64,000 nt of DNA from Sedimenticola sp. (GCA_026992075.1 JALXAM010000068.1:1-64000); one strand, 5' to 3'. Shown: positions 1 to 9,209, counted from the stretch's first letter. Notes: generated from the letters alone by a model not told the origin. Numbers and translations are program-made.

Positions 1-126
1 GCAATTTTTCTCCACGCAAACCGAAAACGCGGTTTCCGGTTTGCTTCATTTTCAATCACTTGCGTGATTGAAAATGGCGGGACTTCCATATCCCGCACGG
101 GCACCTCGAATTTTTCGAGGTGCCCT
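1..126. repeat. Four-hairpin structured repeat, copy A (left edge cut by window)
   Basis: This stretch is identical, base for base, to 905-1030. It folds into four consecutive hairpins. The first has a 13-bp stem with one mismatch around a GCG loop. The second has a 12-bp stem around TTGC (ATTTTCAATCAC/GTGATTGAAAAT). The third has a 6-bp GCGGGA/TCCCGC stem. The fourth has a 12-bp stem around TTT (GGGCACCTCGAA/TTCGAGGTGCCC). A fifth upstream hairpin seen in copy B would lie outside the window here; only its right arm is visible at 1-10. The repeat lies just downstream of the minus-strand gene at 147-584. Confidence 0.9.
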
Positions 127-146
127 ATTGTTTGGCTGAAGGGGGG

Positions 147-584
147 TTATCGGGCCATCTCGTAGGTTGCCCTCGCAGGCGAGGTGATGCGGCCCTGGCG
201 CTTGAGATAGGCCAGCGTCTGCGGCAGATTGCCCACGGTGATCCCTTTTTCCGATAGCTGCTTCTTCAGCTCGGTGGTGGTGATGCGGCCCGCCTTGGAG
301 ATTATCTCGATCACGGCTTCGGTGGTGCTGCTGCGCCCTTTACCCCCTCTTCTGGAAACGCCTTTTCCTTGCAGCCTGGCGATCTCGTTGTCGATGGCGG
401 CCAGCTCCTTGCGATGCTTGGCCAGCAACGCGCGACGCTGGGCCCGGAGCTCCTTGAGTTTTTCTTTTCTCGCCTCTTCCTGTTGGCGCTGCTCTTCTTC
501 TTTCCTCTGCTTGGCCAATTCAAACAATTCCTCGGATGAAAGTTCCTCGATGGATGCAGTGGGCACGGGTTTCTTTTTTGCCAT
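147..584 (-). CDS. Small coiled-coil protein with C-terminal winged-helix-like domain
   Basis: The product is 145 residues and I do not recognise the family. Residues about 12-75 are almost wholly E, K, R, Q, A and L and look like a long charged coiled coil. A basic linker follows (RRGGKGR). The last 60 residues (from TEAVIEIISKAGRITTTELK to TYEMAR) have the helix-turn-helix-strand pattern of a winged helix, so binding to DNA or RNA is possible but inferred. The ATG is preceded by AGAGG at a suitable distance. The gene sits alone between two identical copies of a multi-hairpin repeat, with an AT-rich upstream region. Confidence 0.75.
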   Translation of the reverse strand: MAKKKPVPTASIEELSSEELFELAKQRKEEEQRQQEEARKEKLKELRAQRRALLAKHRKELAAIDNEIARLQGKGVSRRGGKGRSSTTEAVIEIISKAGRITTTELKKQLSEKGITVGNLPQTLAYLKRQGRITSPARATYEMAR

Positions 585-887
585 TTTTGTCCTCTATGTT
601 TGTCAAAAATTGGAAAGGGAATGCTCGTCGTGCTTTCAATTCCAACCATCCATGTATATAGCACACGGGGGAAATATAAGAAAAAAGTTTGTAAATGGCA
701 AATTGATTGACTCAAGGAAATATGAAGTTTATCGAAGCAGATCGTTCTTCTCCGATCCAAGTAGGAGGCAAAGTTCTTGTCAATAACTGGCTATTGGCAA
801 GAACTTCAACACGGCAATCGGGCCGGAGGGGTGCAAGGTGCGAGTTCATGGATTGGATCGGAGGTTCCTTTGATTTAAGGGGATCTT
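585..887. other. Intergenic, partly AT-rich region upstream of the small coiled-coil gene
   Basis: No gene is seen. The part at about 595-720 is clearly more AT-rich than the surroundings and probably contains the promoter of the minus-strand gene ending its leader at 585; I cannot assign a -35/-10 pair with confidence. The right part holds a 14-bp-stem hairpin (771-806) described separately. Confidence 0.5.
771..806. repeat. Hairpin repeat, TTCTTG family, copy 1
   Basis: AAGTTCTTG-T-CAAT pairs with ATTG-G-CAAGAACTT around the loop AACTGGCT, a 14-bp stem with one T-G wobble. A related hairpin at 1083-1112 keeps the TTCTTG/CAAGAA ends and a similar CTGG loop but changes the inner stem in a base-pair-preserving way. 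The two copies flank the multi-hairpin repeat at 888-1030. Confidence 0.75.
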
Positions 888-1030
888 GAAAAATTGCCGT
901 CCAGGCAATTTTTCTCCACGCAAACCGAAAACGCGGTTTCCGGTTTGCTTCATTTTCAATCACTTGCGTGATTGAAAATGGCGGGACTTCCATATCCCGC
1001 ACGGGCACCTCGAATTTTTCGAGGTGCCCT
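888..1030. repeat. Five-hairpin structured repeat, copy B
   Basis: Positions 905-1030 repeat 1-126 exactly. Copy B also shows an extra first hairpin at 888-914: GAAAAATTGCC pairs perfectly with GGCAATTTTTC around GTCCA. A diverged relative at 60806-60911 has hairpins two to five in the same order with different stems but the same loop motifs. No open frame with coding character is present, so this is a non-coding element. It is transcribed, if at all, from flanking genes. Confidence 0.9.
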
Positions 1031-1082
1031 TAACCCCGGGTTAGGAAAATTGTGCCTCTCCGGTTCGAATACAATTATGAAA

Positions 1083-1112
1083 TTCTTGCCGATGGCTGGT
1101 TATCGGCAAGAA
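1083..1112. repeat. Hairpin repeat, TTCTTG family, copy 2
   Basis: TTCTTGCCGAT pairs perfectly with ATCGGCAAGAA around GGCTGGTT. Compared with copy 1 (771-806), the inner CAAT/ATTG pairing has become CGAT/ATCG and a wobble has become a G-C pair. A second hairpin follows directly (CGACCCG/CGGGTCG around GTGAA). The element lies about 70 bp downstream of the mnmH stop codon. Confidence 0.75.
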
Positions 1113-1182
1113 CTTCGACCCGGTGAACGGGTCGGGGGGATGGAAAAAGCGAACTCATCGAACAATCCAGGGAAAAAAGGGT

Positions 1183-2280
1183 TTACCGGTTTCTCAGATA
1201 ATCGATCACCGATTGCATATCACCGCTAAAACAGATTCGCTCCCTTTTCTGTTCCAGTTGATAGTCGTACATGGGATCGTAATATTCGGTCAACAGCCGG
1301 GAGATCCAGCCGGCATGTGCCTCCGGGGAAGCTCCTTTCTCCATGGCCTCGATGGCTGCGTCGAGCTCGGAAGCCATTTCCCGATAGCGCAGGCCGCCCA
1401 GACGGCGGGAGATGCGTTGCAGGCTGTTTTTCGCATAGTCCGCCCAGCGTACGAATCCCTCTTCCTCTCCATGTTCCTCCTGGTACTCCTGTAACGCTTG
1501 GATCACATATTCCCGTATGGAATTTTGGATGCGTTCCTCCAAAGTGGCTTCCAGGATCACCACCGGGCTTTGCGACATGCGTTCATAGAGAGACGGTGGA
1601 AGATGACGTGAACCGATGGCCTTGCTTTCATCTTCCAGGATCACCGTTTTCCCCTTGCGGGCCAGGTGACGCAGCAGGGCGATGGAGAGGCGGTTTTCGA
1701 AATCGACCTGTGTGGGCTGGGGCGTGGCGTGGCGGCCAAAGGCGGAACCCCGGTGCCAGGCCAAGCCCTCCAGGTCGATGCTGTTATCCAGCTTGTTGAT
1801 GAGAATGGTCTTGCCCACGCCGGTGCGGCCACCCACGATGAGGGGCTGGATGCGCTCGACCGAACGCTCCAGCTCCTCGATGAGGAAACGGCGCAGGGCC
1901 TTGTAACCCCCCTTGACCCGGGGATAGGCGATGCCGGTGGCCTCCAGGATCCACTGCTGCACGATCTTCGAGCGCATGCCGCCGCGAAAACAGTAGAGCA
2001 CCCCCTCGGGATGGGCGCGGACGAACTCGGCCCACCGGGCGGTGCGCTCGGCGCGAGGCACCCCGTCCACCAGCTCGCGGCCCAGTTCCACCGCCGCCTC
2101 CTGTCCCCCCTCTTTGTAACGAATACCGATGAGATGGCGCTCCTCGTCGGTGAGGAGGGGCAGGTTGGTGGCCCGGGGAAAGGCGCCGGCGGCGAACTCC
2201 ACCGGCGCGCGCACGTCCAGCAGGGGCCGCTCCTCGAGGAAGAGGCGGGCGTAGTCGTCGATTTCGGGTAGCTCCATCAT
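1183..2280 (-). CDS. mnmH: tRNA 2-selenouridine synthase
   Basis: MnmH (SelU/YbbB) replaces sulfur by selenium at the wobble 2-thiouridine of tRNAs for Lys, Glu and Gln, using selenophosphate from SelD. The 365-residue product has an N-terminal rhodanese domain with the catalytic cysteine at residue 97 ([12 protein letters not shown]), the same position as in E. coli, and a P-loop GGRTGVGKT at about 150-158. Length matches the E. coli protein (364). The start is the first of two adjacent ATGs; its ATG overlaps the selD stop (ATGA), implying translational coupling and one selD-mnmH transcript. A longer in-frame extension upstream lies inside selD and is not used. Selenouridine tRNA modification is the supported role; selA/selB are not in the window. 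Confidence 0.96.
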   Translation of the reverse strand: MMELPEIDDYARLFLEERPLLDVRAPVEFAAGAFPRATNLPLLTDEERHLIGIRYKEGGQEAAVELGRELVDGVPRAERTARWAEFVRAHPEGVLYCFRGGMRSKIVQQWILEATGIAYPRVKGGYKALRRFLIEELERSVERIQPLIVGGRTGVGKTILINKLDNSIDLEGLAWHRGSAFGRHATPQPTQVDFENRLSIALLRHLARKGKTVILEDESKAIGSRHLPPSLYERMSQSPVVILEATLEERIQNSIREYVIQALQEYQEEHGEEEGFVRWADYAKNSLQRISRRLGGLRYREMASELDAAIEAMEKGASPEAHAGWISRLLTEYYDPMYDYQLEQKRERICFSGDMQSVIDYLRNR

Positions 2281-3311
2281 TTCACCTGGATGCGAGGGCC
2301 ACCTTCCCAGAGCTTGAGCCGGCCCAGGGGTGCCAGTTCGAGGCCGTGGGCGCGCACCACTTCCTGGAAGTCCCCCTCGGTCTCGGGGCGTACCGCCACC
2401 AGCAGGCCACCGGAGGTCTGGGGGTCGCACAGCAGCTTGCGTCGGGTTTCGTCCAGGGGCGCCACCTGGTCGCTGTAGCTGGCGTAGTTGCGCTCGGCGC
2501 CGCCGGGCGAACAGCCCATGGCCAGGTACTCTTTCACCCGGGGCAGGAAGGGCACCCGGTCGAATTCGACCTCGGCCGCCAGATCGCTGCCGCGGCAGAT
2601 CTCCAGCAGGTGGCCCAGCAGGCCGAAACCGGTGACGTCGGTCATGGCGGTGACCCCCTCCAGCCGCGCCAGTTCGGCGCCGATGCGGTTGAGGCGGCAC
2701 ATGGTGTCAGGAGCGATACGCTCGTGCTCCGGGGCCAGCTTCTTCTGCTTCTGGGCGGTGGTGAGGATGCCGATGCCCAGGGGCTTGGTGAGGTAGAGTA
2801 GGCAGCCAGCCTCGGCGCTGTCGTTGCGCTTGAGGTGGCGGTTCTCCACCGTGCCGGTCACCGCCAGGCCGAAGATGGGCTCGGGGGCATCGATGGAGTG
2901 GCCGCCGGCCAGGGGGATGCCGGCTTCACGGCAGGTGTGGCGGCCGCCGTCGATCACCTGTTGCGCCACCTCGGGGCCCAGCTTGTCGATGGGCCAGCCG
3001 AAGATGGCGATGGCCATGAGCGGACTGCCGCCCATGGCGTAGATGTCGCTGATGGCGTTGGTGGCGGCGATGCGGCCGAACTCGAAAGGGTCGTCCACGA
3101 TGGGCATGAAGAAGTCGGTGGTGGAGATCACCGAGCGCCCGTCCCCCAGGTCATAGACGGCGGCGTCATCCCGGCTGTCGTTCCCCACCAGCAGCTTGGG
3201 ATCCTCCGGCATGCCGATGGCGCCCTCGAGGATCTCGTCCAGCAGTCGCGGCGCGATCTTGCATCCACAGCCCGATCCGTGGCTGTATTCGGTGAGTCGT
3301 ATACGGGTCAT
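2277..3311 (-). CDS. selD: Selenide, water dikinase (selenophosphate synthase)
   Basis: SelD makes selenophosphate from selenide and ATP, the selenium donor for MnmH and, where present, for selenocysteine synthesis. The 344-residue protein carries the N-terminal catalytic signature [10 protein letters not shown] with Cys15, Cys17 and Lys18, which corresponds to Cys17 and Lys20 of E. coli SelD. It also has the AIRS-family nucleotide-binding segments ([31 protein letters not shown]). The active-site position is cysteine, not selenocysteine. The gene is first in an operon with mnmH. Upstream DNA (3312-3608) contains a long inverted repeat and separates it from divergent tcdA. Confidence 0.97.
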   Translation of the reverse strand: MTRIRLTEYSHGSGCGCKIAPRLLDEILEGAIGMPEDPKLLVGNDSRDDAAVYDLGDGRSVISTTDFFMPIVDDPFEFGRIAATNAISDIYAMGGSPLMAIAIFGWPIDKLGPEVAQQVIDGGRHTCREAGIPLAGGHSIDAPEPIFGLAVTGTVENRHLKRNDSAEAGCLLYLTKPLGIGILTTAQKQKKLAPEHERIAPDTMCRLNRIGAELARLEGVTAMTDVTGFGLLGHLLEICRGSDLAAEVEFDRVPFLPRVKEYLAMGCSPGGAERNYASYSDQVAPLDETRRKLLCDPQTSGGLLVAVRPETEGDFQEVVRAHGLELAPLGRLKLWEGGPRIQVK

Positions 3312-3441
3312 TTCGATCGGGAGGTCTGTTCCGTGAAAAACTATCTAATATAACATCGCCTGATTCATGCTTCAGTACAAACAACGGGCGCCTTCCCGAG
3401 GCAGGTGGGGAGCTTCTGTTGGCGAGGTTTCGATAGCAGGG

Positions 3442-3513
3442 GTAGGATGGGCAAAGGCCGACAGGCCGTGCCCATCAATCTGCGGTGGGCACGCGATGCT
3501 TTGCCCACCCTAC
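3442..3513. repeat. Cruciform-like repeat (GTAGG..GGGCAAAG family), copy 1
   Basis: An outer stem GTAGGATGGGCAAAG pairs with CTTTGCCCACCCTAC. Inside it are a small GCC/GGC hairpin and a second stem CGTGCCCA/TGGGCACG. The same layout recurs at 60717-60797 with different stem letters. It sits in the selD/tcdA intergenic region, which otherwise holds no gene. Confidence 0.8.
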
Positions 3514-3608
3514 GATGATCGGCTAAGCCGACCTATTGTATTCTGATACAGATTATGTAACTCGACTTCGAGAAATATTCCTTTGTTTTCCCTGTACCCT
3601 GTGCCTCT

Positions 3609-4373
3609 GTGACAGATCTCTCCAGACGTTTCGGCGGCATCGCCCGGCTCTACGGTGCCGAGGCCCTGGCGCGTTTTCAGCAGGCGCGGGTCTGCGTCAT
3701 CGGCATCGGTGGCGTCGGCTCCTGGGTGGTGGAGGCCTTGGCGCGCAGCGCGGTGGGGGAACTGGTGCTGGTGGACATGGATCACCTGGTGGAGTCCAAC
3801 ATCAACCGCCAGCTTCCCGCCTTGGAGAGCACACTCGGCCGCTCCAAGATCGAGGTGATGGTCGAGCGGGTGGAGCAGATCAATTCCCAGGCCAGGGTGA
3901 AGGGGGTGGACGACTTTCTCACCCTGGAGAACCTGGAGCGCCTGATCCGGCCCGATCTCCACTGGGTGGTGGACTGCATCGACGACTACCGTGTCAAGGC
4001 GGCGCTGGTGAACCATTGCCGGCGGCGGCGCATCCCCCTGGTCACCCTGGGCGGTGCCGGCGGGCAGCTCGATCCCACCCGCATCCGGGTGAGCGATCTC
4101 TCCCGCACCGAGCAGGACCCCCTGCTGGCCCGCACCCGCCGGCTGTTGCGCCAGGAGTATGGTTTCAGCCGCAACCCCAGGCGCCGCTTTGGCGTGCCGG
4201 CGGTCTGGTCGGATGAGCCGCCGGTGCGGCAGGTGGTGGAAGGGGAGTCGTGTGAGGGCCGCGCCACCGGCGGGCTCAACTGCGGCGGTTACGGTTCCTG
4301 CACTCCGGTCACCACCACCTTCGGCATGGTGGCGGCGGGGTGGGTGCTGCGGAAGCTGGCTTCGGGCCGGTAG
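3609..4373 (+). CDS. tcdA: tRNA threonylcarbamoyladenosine dehydratase
   Basis: TcdA (CsdL) is an E1-like ATP-dependent enzyme that cyclises t6A at tRNA position 37 to ct6A. The 254-residue product starts with a typical MTDLSRRFGG N-terminus, then a Rossmann/ThiF nucleotide-binding motif GIGGVGSW at about 32-39 and the RQLPAL segment that follows it. The arginine-rich middle (RNPRRRFGVPAVWSDE) and the C-terminal cysteine-containing TPVTTTFGMVAAGWV segment are also family features. The start codon is GTG and the ribosome-binding site is weak. The TAG stop codon is formed by the first bases of a short palindromic repeat that begins at 4370. E. coli TcdA is slightly longer (268). Confidence 0.94.
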   Translation: MTDLSRRFGGIARLYGAEALARFQQARVCVIGIGGVGSWVVEALARSAVGELVLVDMDHLVESNINRQLPALESTLGRSKIEVMVERVEQINSQARVKGVDDFLTLENLERLIRPDLHWVVDCIDDYRVKAALVNHCRRRRIPLVTLGGAGGQLDPTRIRVSDLSRTEQDPLLARTRRLLRQEYGFSRNPRRRFGVPAVWSDEPPVRQVVEGESCEGRATGGLNCGGYGSCTPVTTTFGMVAAGWVLRKLASGR

Positions 4374-4779
4374 GTCGGGCTTCAGCCCGACGAACTGCAT
4401 TGTCGGTTCAAAGGCATTTGCGGGGCCGGCGGGGGAACCTTCCTGGCGGGGACGCCGTGAATACTTTTGCGCTACGCTTCCTGCTCCGCGCAAAAGCCCT
4501 GCCCCTCCATCCGTGGCGGGGCGTTCGGCGGGCTTCCTTCACCCGCCGGGTGAAGGGTCCCGCCTCACCCCTGTAGGCTCTGCGGCAGCTTTGTAGCTTC
4601 GCATTCCATGCTTCACTACAAAGTCCAGCCTTGCCATCCCTGGCAAGGCGTTCGCCAACTGCGAAAGCCCACTGGGCTTTCGGTTTGGCTCACCCCTGCT
4701 GCCGAAGCCCCGCCAGGAAGGTTCCCCCACCGGCCTTCCGGCTTTATTACATGGTTCGTCGGGCTGAAGCCCGACCTAC
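4370..4779. repeat. Long composite structured repeat framed by inverted palindromes, copy 1
   Basis: The element is bounded by a 22-bp palindromic unit (GTAGGTCGGGCTT..., 4370-4391) and its inverted copy (4758-4779). Inside that frame a long-range stem pairs about 4430-4452 (GGGGGAACCTTCCTGGCGGG) with about 4709-4732 (CCCGCCAGGAAGGTTCCCCC). Within it lie CCTTGCCA/TGGCAAGG, CGAAAGCCC/GGGCTTTCG and CTTTGTAG/CTACAAAG hairpins. The single-stranded-looking motif CGCCGTGAATAC is at about 4453. A related element at 48447-48740 has the same parts with compensated stems. Copy 1 has an extra block of hairpins at about 4465-4568. The first G of the element is the last base of the tcdA coding region's final sense codon. 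Confidence 0.85.
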
Positions 4780-4815
4780 CATGTTTGACCAACCGCGTAA
4801 GCGGATACTTCGTCC

Positions 4816-4839
4816 CCCTCTCCCGCTTGCGGGAGAGGG
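4816..4839. repeat. Palindromic hairpin upstream of purL
   Basis: CCCTCTCCCGC pairs with GCGGGAGAGGG, followed by GCTGGGGTGAGGG. The reverse-complement form with a changed but still paired stem occurs just downstream of prk (60947-60970). It lies in the purL leader, 56 bp before the start codon. It lacks a T-run, so it is not a standard terminator. Confidence 0.7.
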
Positions 4840-4895
4840 CTGGGGTGAGGGTGTGTAGTATCATTCCCCCTGCTGTTTCCCACCGAGGTTTTCTC

Positions 4896-7800
4896 ATGCT
4901 CAAGCTCCGTGGCGCACCGGCGCTGTCGCCGTTCCGGCTGAAGAAACTGCAACAGAAAATCCAGGAGAAGACCGGTCGCACCGTCGGCCTCTACGCCGAG
5001 TTCATCCACCTGGTGGAGCTCTTCGAGACCCTGGAGGAAGAGGAGCTGGCGGTTCTCGAACGGATACTGCAGTACGGCCCGGCGCTGGAGGTGCATGAGC
5101 CGGCGGGCCGGCTGCTGTTGGTGACGCCGCGTCCGGGCACCATCTCGCCCTGGTCTTCCAAGGCCACCGACATCGCCCACAACTGCGGTCTGGAGAAGGT
5201 GGAGCGGATCGAGCGCGGGGTGGTCTACTACCTCGAGGGAGAGCTGGACGAACACCAGTTGCAGCAGGCGGCGGCGCTGCTCCACGACCGCATGACCGAA
5301 TCGGTCTTCCAGAGCCTGGACGAGGCCGAGTCCCTCTTCTTCCACGCCGAGCCCAGAACCTATACCGTGGTGGACGTGCTGGGCGGCGGGCGCCAGGCCC
5401 TGGAGCGGGCCAACGGCGAGCTGGGGCTGGCCCTGTCGGAGGACGAGATCGACTACCTGGTGGAGAGCTTCCAGGGGTTGGGGCGCAATCCCACCGACGT
5501 GGAACTGATGATGTTCGCCCAGGCCAACTCGGAGCACTGTCGCCACAAGATCTTCAACGCCCAGTGGATCATCGACGGTCGGCGCCAGGAGAAAAGTCTC
5601 TTCCAGATGATCCGCAACACCACCGAGTGCTCCCCCCAGGGAGTGCTCTCGGCCTACAAGGACAACGCGGCGGTGATCGAAGGGACCGAGGGGAGCCGCT
5701 TCTTCCCGGCGCCGGAGGGCCGGGTCTACGGCGAGCACAGCGAGCCCATCCACATCCTGATGAAGGTGGAGACCCACAACCACCCCACCGCCATCTCCCC
5801 CGATCCCGGCGCCGCCACCGGCTCCGGTGGCGAGATCCGCGACGAGGGGGCCACCGGGCGCGGCTCCAAGCCCAAGGCGGGGCTGTGCGGCTTCTCCGTC
5901 TCCAACCTGCGCATCCCCGGCTTCGAACAGCCCTGGGAGCGGGACTTCGGCAGGCCGGGGCGCATCGTCTCGGCGCTGGAGATCATGCTCGAAGGACCCA
6001 TCGGCGCCGCCGCCTTCAACAACGAGTTCGGGCGTCCCAACCTCTGCGGCTATTTCCGTACCTTCGAGATGGAGGTGCCGGCCCCCGGCGGCACCGAGCT
6101 GCGCGGTTACCACAAGCCCATCATGCTGGCGGGCGGCCTGGGCAACATCCGCGAGGAGCACGTGGAGAAGCACCCTTTTCCCGCCGGCTCCCCCCTGGTG
6201 GTGCTGGGCGGGCCGGCCATGCTCATCGGCCTGGGCGGGGGCGCCGCCTCCTCCATGGCCTCGGGCGCCTCGGCCGAGGATCTCGACTTCGCCTCGGTGC
6301 AGCGCGCCAACCCCGAGATGCAGCGCCGCTGCCAGGAGGTGATCGACCGCTGCTGCGCCCTGGGGGAGGGGAGCCCCATTCTCTTCATCCACGACGTGGG
6401 CGCCGGCGGCCTCTCCAACGCCCTGCCGGAGCTGATCCACGACGCCGGCCTGGGCGGCCGCTTCGAGCTGCGCACCATTCCCACCGCCGATCCCGGCATG
6501 ACCCCCATGGAGATCTGGTGCAACGAGGCCCAGGAGCGCTACGTGCTGGCCATCGACGCCGACCGGCTGGAGCAGTTCCAGGCCATCTGCGAGCGCGAGC
6601 GCTGCCCCTTCGCCGTGGTGGGCGAGGCGGTGGACGAGGAGCGGCTGCTGCTCGGCGACGGCCTGTTCGAGAACAACCCCATCGACATGCCCATGGGGCT
6701 GCTCTTCGGCAAGCCGCCGAAGATGGTGCGCGAAGTGAGCCGGCTGGAGCCTCCAAGGGAGCCCCTGCGGCTCCAGGGCATCGACATCGGCCAGGCCCTG
6801 GAGCGGGTGCTGCGCCTGCCCACGGTGGCCGACAAGACCTTCCTCATCACCATCGGCGACCGCTCCATCACCGGCCTGGTGGCGCGCGACCAGATGGTGG
6901 GGCCCTGGCAGGTGCCGGTGGCCGACGTGGCGGTGACCCTGGCCGACTACCAGGGCTACGCCGGCGAGGCCATGGCCATGGGCGAGCGCACCCCCCTGGC
7001 GCTGGTGGACGCCCCCGCCTCGGGACGCATGGCCATCGGCGAGGCCATCACCAACCTCATGGCCGCGCCCATCGGGGCGCTGGGGCAGGTCAAGCTCTCG
7101 GCCAACTGGATGGCCGCCGCCGGTCACCCCGGCGAGGACGCCCGCCTCTACGACACGGTGAAGGCGGTGGGCATGGAGCTCTGCCCGGCTCTGGGCATCG
7201 CCATCCCGGTGGGCAAGGACTCCATGTCCATGAAGACGGTGTGGGAGGTGGAGGGCCACAGGCGCGAGATGGCCGCGCCCCTCTCCCTCATCATCAGCGC
7301 TTTCGCCCCGGTGGAGGATGTGCGCCGTACCCTCACGCCGCAACTGCGCACCGACCTGGGGGACACCGACCTGCTGCTGGTGGACCTGGGCGAGGGGCGC
7401 AACCGGCTGGGCGGCTCGGCCCTGGCCCAGGTCTACGACCAGCTGGGTGACCGGGTGCCCGACCTGGATCGCCCGGCGCTCCTGAAAACCTGCTTCGAAA
7501 CGGTGCAGGCCCTCAACCGCGACGGCCTGCTGCTGGCCTTCCACGACCGTTCCGACGGCGGCCTGATCGTCACCTTGCTGGAGATGGCCTTTGCCGGCCG
7601 CTGCGGCCTGGAGGTGGAGATCGCCGCCTTGGGCGACGACCCCCTGGCGGCGCTCTTCAGCGAGGAGCTGGGGGTGGTGCTGCAGGTGCGCCATGCCGAC
7701 AGCGACGACGTGCTCAAGGCGCTGGAGGACGCCGGGCTGGGGGAGTGCAGCTTCCTTCTCGGCACCACCCGCGAGGACGACCGCATCCGCATCACCCGCG

Positions 7801-8765
7801 CCGGCGAGCCGCTGCTGGAGCGGGAAAGGGGAGAACTGCAGAAGATCTGGTCGGAGACCAGCTTCCAGATGCAATCCCTGCGCGACAACCCCGACTGCGC
7901 CCGCGAGGCCTTCGAGCGCATCGACCGGCCCGATCCCGGCCTCTCGGTCCATCTCACCTTCGACCCGGAGGAGGATCCGGCGGCGCCCTTCATCGAACGC
8001 CACCGGCCGCCCCTGGCCATCCTCCGGGAGGAGGGGGTCAACGGCCAGCAGGAGATGGCCTGGGCTTTCCACCGCGCCGGCTTCGAGTGCGTGGATGTGC
8101 ACATGTCGGACCTGCTCTCCGGCGAGGTGACCCTGGACCGCTTCCGTGGCCTGGTGGCCTGCGGCGGCTTCAGCTATGGCGACGTGCTGGGCGCCGGCGA
8201 GGGGTGGGCCAAGTCGATCCTGTTCCATTCCCGCGCGCGGGACCAGTTCCAGGCCTTCTTCGAGCGCGACGACACCTTCGCCCTGGGGGTGTGCAACGGC
8301 TGCCAGATGCTCTCCAACCTCAAGGAACTGATCCCCGGCGCGGACCACTGGCCCCACTTCGTGCGCAACCGCTCGGAGCAGTTCGAGGCCCGTTTCGTGC
8401 GGGTGGAAGTGACCCCCAGCCCCTCCATCCTCCTCGCCGGCATGGAGGGCTCGCGCCTCCCCATCGCCGTGGCCCACGGCGAGGGCAGGGCGGAGTACCC
8501 CGAGCCGGCGGCGGATCTGGCAAAAGGGGTGGCGCTGCGCTACATTGAAAACAGTGGCGAGGTGGCCGAACGCTACCCGGCCAATCCCAACGGATCCCCC
8601 CGGGGGATCACCGGCCTGACCAGCGAGGATGGCCGGGTCACCATCATGATGCCCCACCCGGAGCGCGTGGTGCGCACGGTGCAGAACTCCTGGCACCCCA
8701 ACGAGTGGGGCGAGGACGGGCCCTGGATGCGGCTGTTTCGCAATGCCAGGGCGTGGGTAGGGTAA
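4896..8765 (+). CDS. purL: Phosphoribosylformylglycinamidine synthase
   Basis: PurL catalyses the fourth step of de novo purine synthesis, converting FGAR, glutamine and ATP to FGAM. The 1289-residue protein is the large single-chain gammaproteobacterial type (E. coli 1295). It has an N-terminal PurS-like and linker region, two AIRS-like ATP-binding halves (for example [25 protein letters not shown], and [11 protein letters not shown] in the second half), and a C-terminal class I glutamine amidotransferase domain with the nucleophile in GVCNGCQML. The start chosen ([13 protein letters not shown]) matches the family N-terminus; the reading frame continues upstream through repeat DNA, which is not coding. 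clpS begins 8 bp after the stop. Confidence 0.97.
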   Translation: MLKLRGAPALSPFRLKKLQQKIQEKTGRTVGLYAEFIHLVELFETLEEEELAVLERILQYGPALEVHEPAGRLLLVTPRPGTISPWSSKATDIAHNCGLEKVERIERGVVYYLEGELDEHQLQQAAALLHDRMTESVFQSLDEAESLFFHAEPRTYTVVDVLGGGRQALERANGELGLALSEDEIDYLVESFQGLGRNPTDVELMMFAQANSEHCRHKIFNAQWIIDGRRQEKSLFQMIRNTTECSPQGVLSAYKDNAAVIEGTEGSRFFPAPEGRVYGEHSEPIHILMKVETHNHPTAISPDPGAATGSGGEIRDEGATGRGSKPKAGLCGFSVSNLRIPGFEQPWERDFGRPGRIVSALEIMLEGPIGAAAFNNEFGRPNLCGYFRTFEMEVPAPGGTELRGYHKPIMLAGGLGNIREEHVEKHPFPAGSPLVVLGGPAMLIGLGGGAASSMASGASAEDLDFASVQRANPEMQRRCQEVIDRCCALGEGSPILFIHDVGAGGLSNALPELIHDAGLGGRFELRTIPTADPGMTPMEIWCNEAQERYVLAIDADRLEQFQAICERERCPFAVVGEAVDEERLLLGDGLFENNPIDMPMGLLFGKPPKMVREVSRLEPPREPLRLQGIDIGQALERVLRLPTVADKTFLITIGDRSITGLVARDQMVGPWQVPVADVAVTLADYQGYAGEAMAMGERTPLALVDAPASGRMAIGEAITNLMAAPIGALGQVKLSANWMAAAGHPGEDARLYDTVKAVGMELCPALGIAIPVGKDSMSMKTVWEVEGHRREMAAPLSLIISAFAPVEDVRRTLTPQLRTDLGDTDLLLVDLGEGRNRLGGSALAQVYDQLGDRVPDLDRPALLKTCFETVQALNRDGLLLAFHDRSDGGLIVTLLEMAFAGRCGLEVEIAALGDDPLAALFSEELGVVLQVRHADSDDVLKALEDAGLGECSFLLGTTREDDRIRITRAGEPLLERERGELQKIWSETSFQMQSLRDNPDCAREAFERIDRPDPGLSVHLTFDPEEDPAAPFIERHRPPLAILREEGVNGQQEMAWAFHRAGFECVDVHMSDLLSGEVTLDRFRGLVACGGFSYGDVLGAGEGWAKSILFHSRARDQFQAFFERDDTFALGVCNGCQMLSNLKELIPGADHWPHFVRNRSEQFEARFVRVEVTPSPSILLAGMEGSRLPIAVAHGEGRAEYPEPAADLAKGVALRYIENSGEVAERYPANPNGSPRGITGLTSEDGRVTIMMPHPERVVRTVQNSWHPNEWGEDGPWMRLFRNARAWVG

Positions 8766-8773
8766 GCAAGACC

Positions 8774-9094
8774 ATGAGCGAGCACTTCAAGGATCACGAC
8801 AACGGGGAACTTATCACCCAGGAGAGCCGTCCCAAGCTCAAGAAGCCGCCCTTGTACAAGGTGCTGCTGCTGAACGACGACTACACCCCCATGGATTTCG
8901 TGGTGGAGGTGTTGCAAACCTACTTCCACATGAGCGAGGAGAAGGCGACCCAGATCATGCTCCACGTGCACACCCGCGGCGTGGGGGTGTGCGGTGTCTT
9001 CACCCGCGAGATCGCCGAGACCAAGGTGGCGCAGGTGAACGACTACGCCCGTGCCAACCAGCATCCGCTGTTGTGCACCATGGAGGAGGTTTGA
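8774..9094 (+). CDS. clpS: ATP-dependent Clp protease adapter ClpS
   Basis: ClpS binds the N-domain of ClpA and delivers N-degron substrates to ClpAP. The 106-residue product equals the E. coli length. It has a variable acidic N-terminal tail followed by the conserved core: [20 protein letters not shown], where the NDD...MDFVV segment forms the N-degron pocket, and [23 protein letters not shown]. The ATG at 8774 is 8 bp after purL and 435 bp before clpA. The spacing and strand suggest a clpS-clpA unit, with a pair of palindromic repeats in between. Confidence 0.96.
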   Translation: MSEHFKDHDNGELITQESRPKLKKPPLYKVLLLNDDYTPMDFVVEVLQTYFHMSEEKATQIMLHVHTRGVGVCGVFTREIAETKVAQVNDYARANQHPLLCTMEEV

Positions 9095-9108
9095 GGAAGG
9101 TCATGGGC

Positions 9109-9182
9109 GTCGGGCTAAAGCCCGACCTACCCTGAAAATATGAATCACTGCTGGAGAAGGGTAGGTCGGGCTTCAGCCCGAC
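9109..9182. repeat. Pair of divergent 22-bp palindromic units between clpS and clpA
   Basis: A unit in reverse orientation (9109-9130, ending ...CCCGACCTAC) is followed 30 bp later by a forward unit (9161-9182, beginning GTAGGTCGGG). Each folds on itself (GTCGGGCT/AGCCCGAC). The second unit ends 27 bp before the clpA start codon, so it would lie in the clpA leader. This may affect the clpS-to-clpA expression ratio; that is inference. Confidence 0.85.
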
Positions 9183-9209
9183 GACCGAAGAGAACCCGAG
9201 AAACCAGAG

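Noticed and set aside
1-1030. CRISPR array formed by the repeated segments
   Set aside because: Only two long identical copies 900 bp apart with a gene between them; no short regularly spaced repeats or cas genes anywhere in the window.
4608-4895. An N-terminal extension of PurL through the open frame upstream of 4896
   Set aside because: That DNA is part of the composite repeat and palindromic hairpins, and family alignment starts at [13 protein letters not shown].
4776-8696. A very long open frame on the minus strand opposite purL
   Set aside because: It is antisense to a fully conserved PurL, has histidine/alanine/glycine-rich composition typical of GC-rich antisense frames and matches no family.
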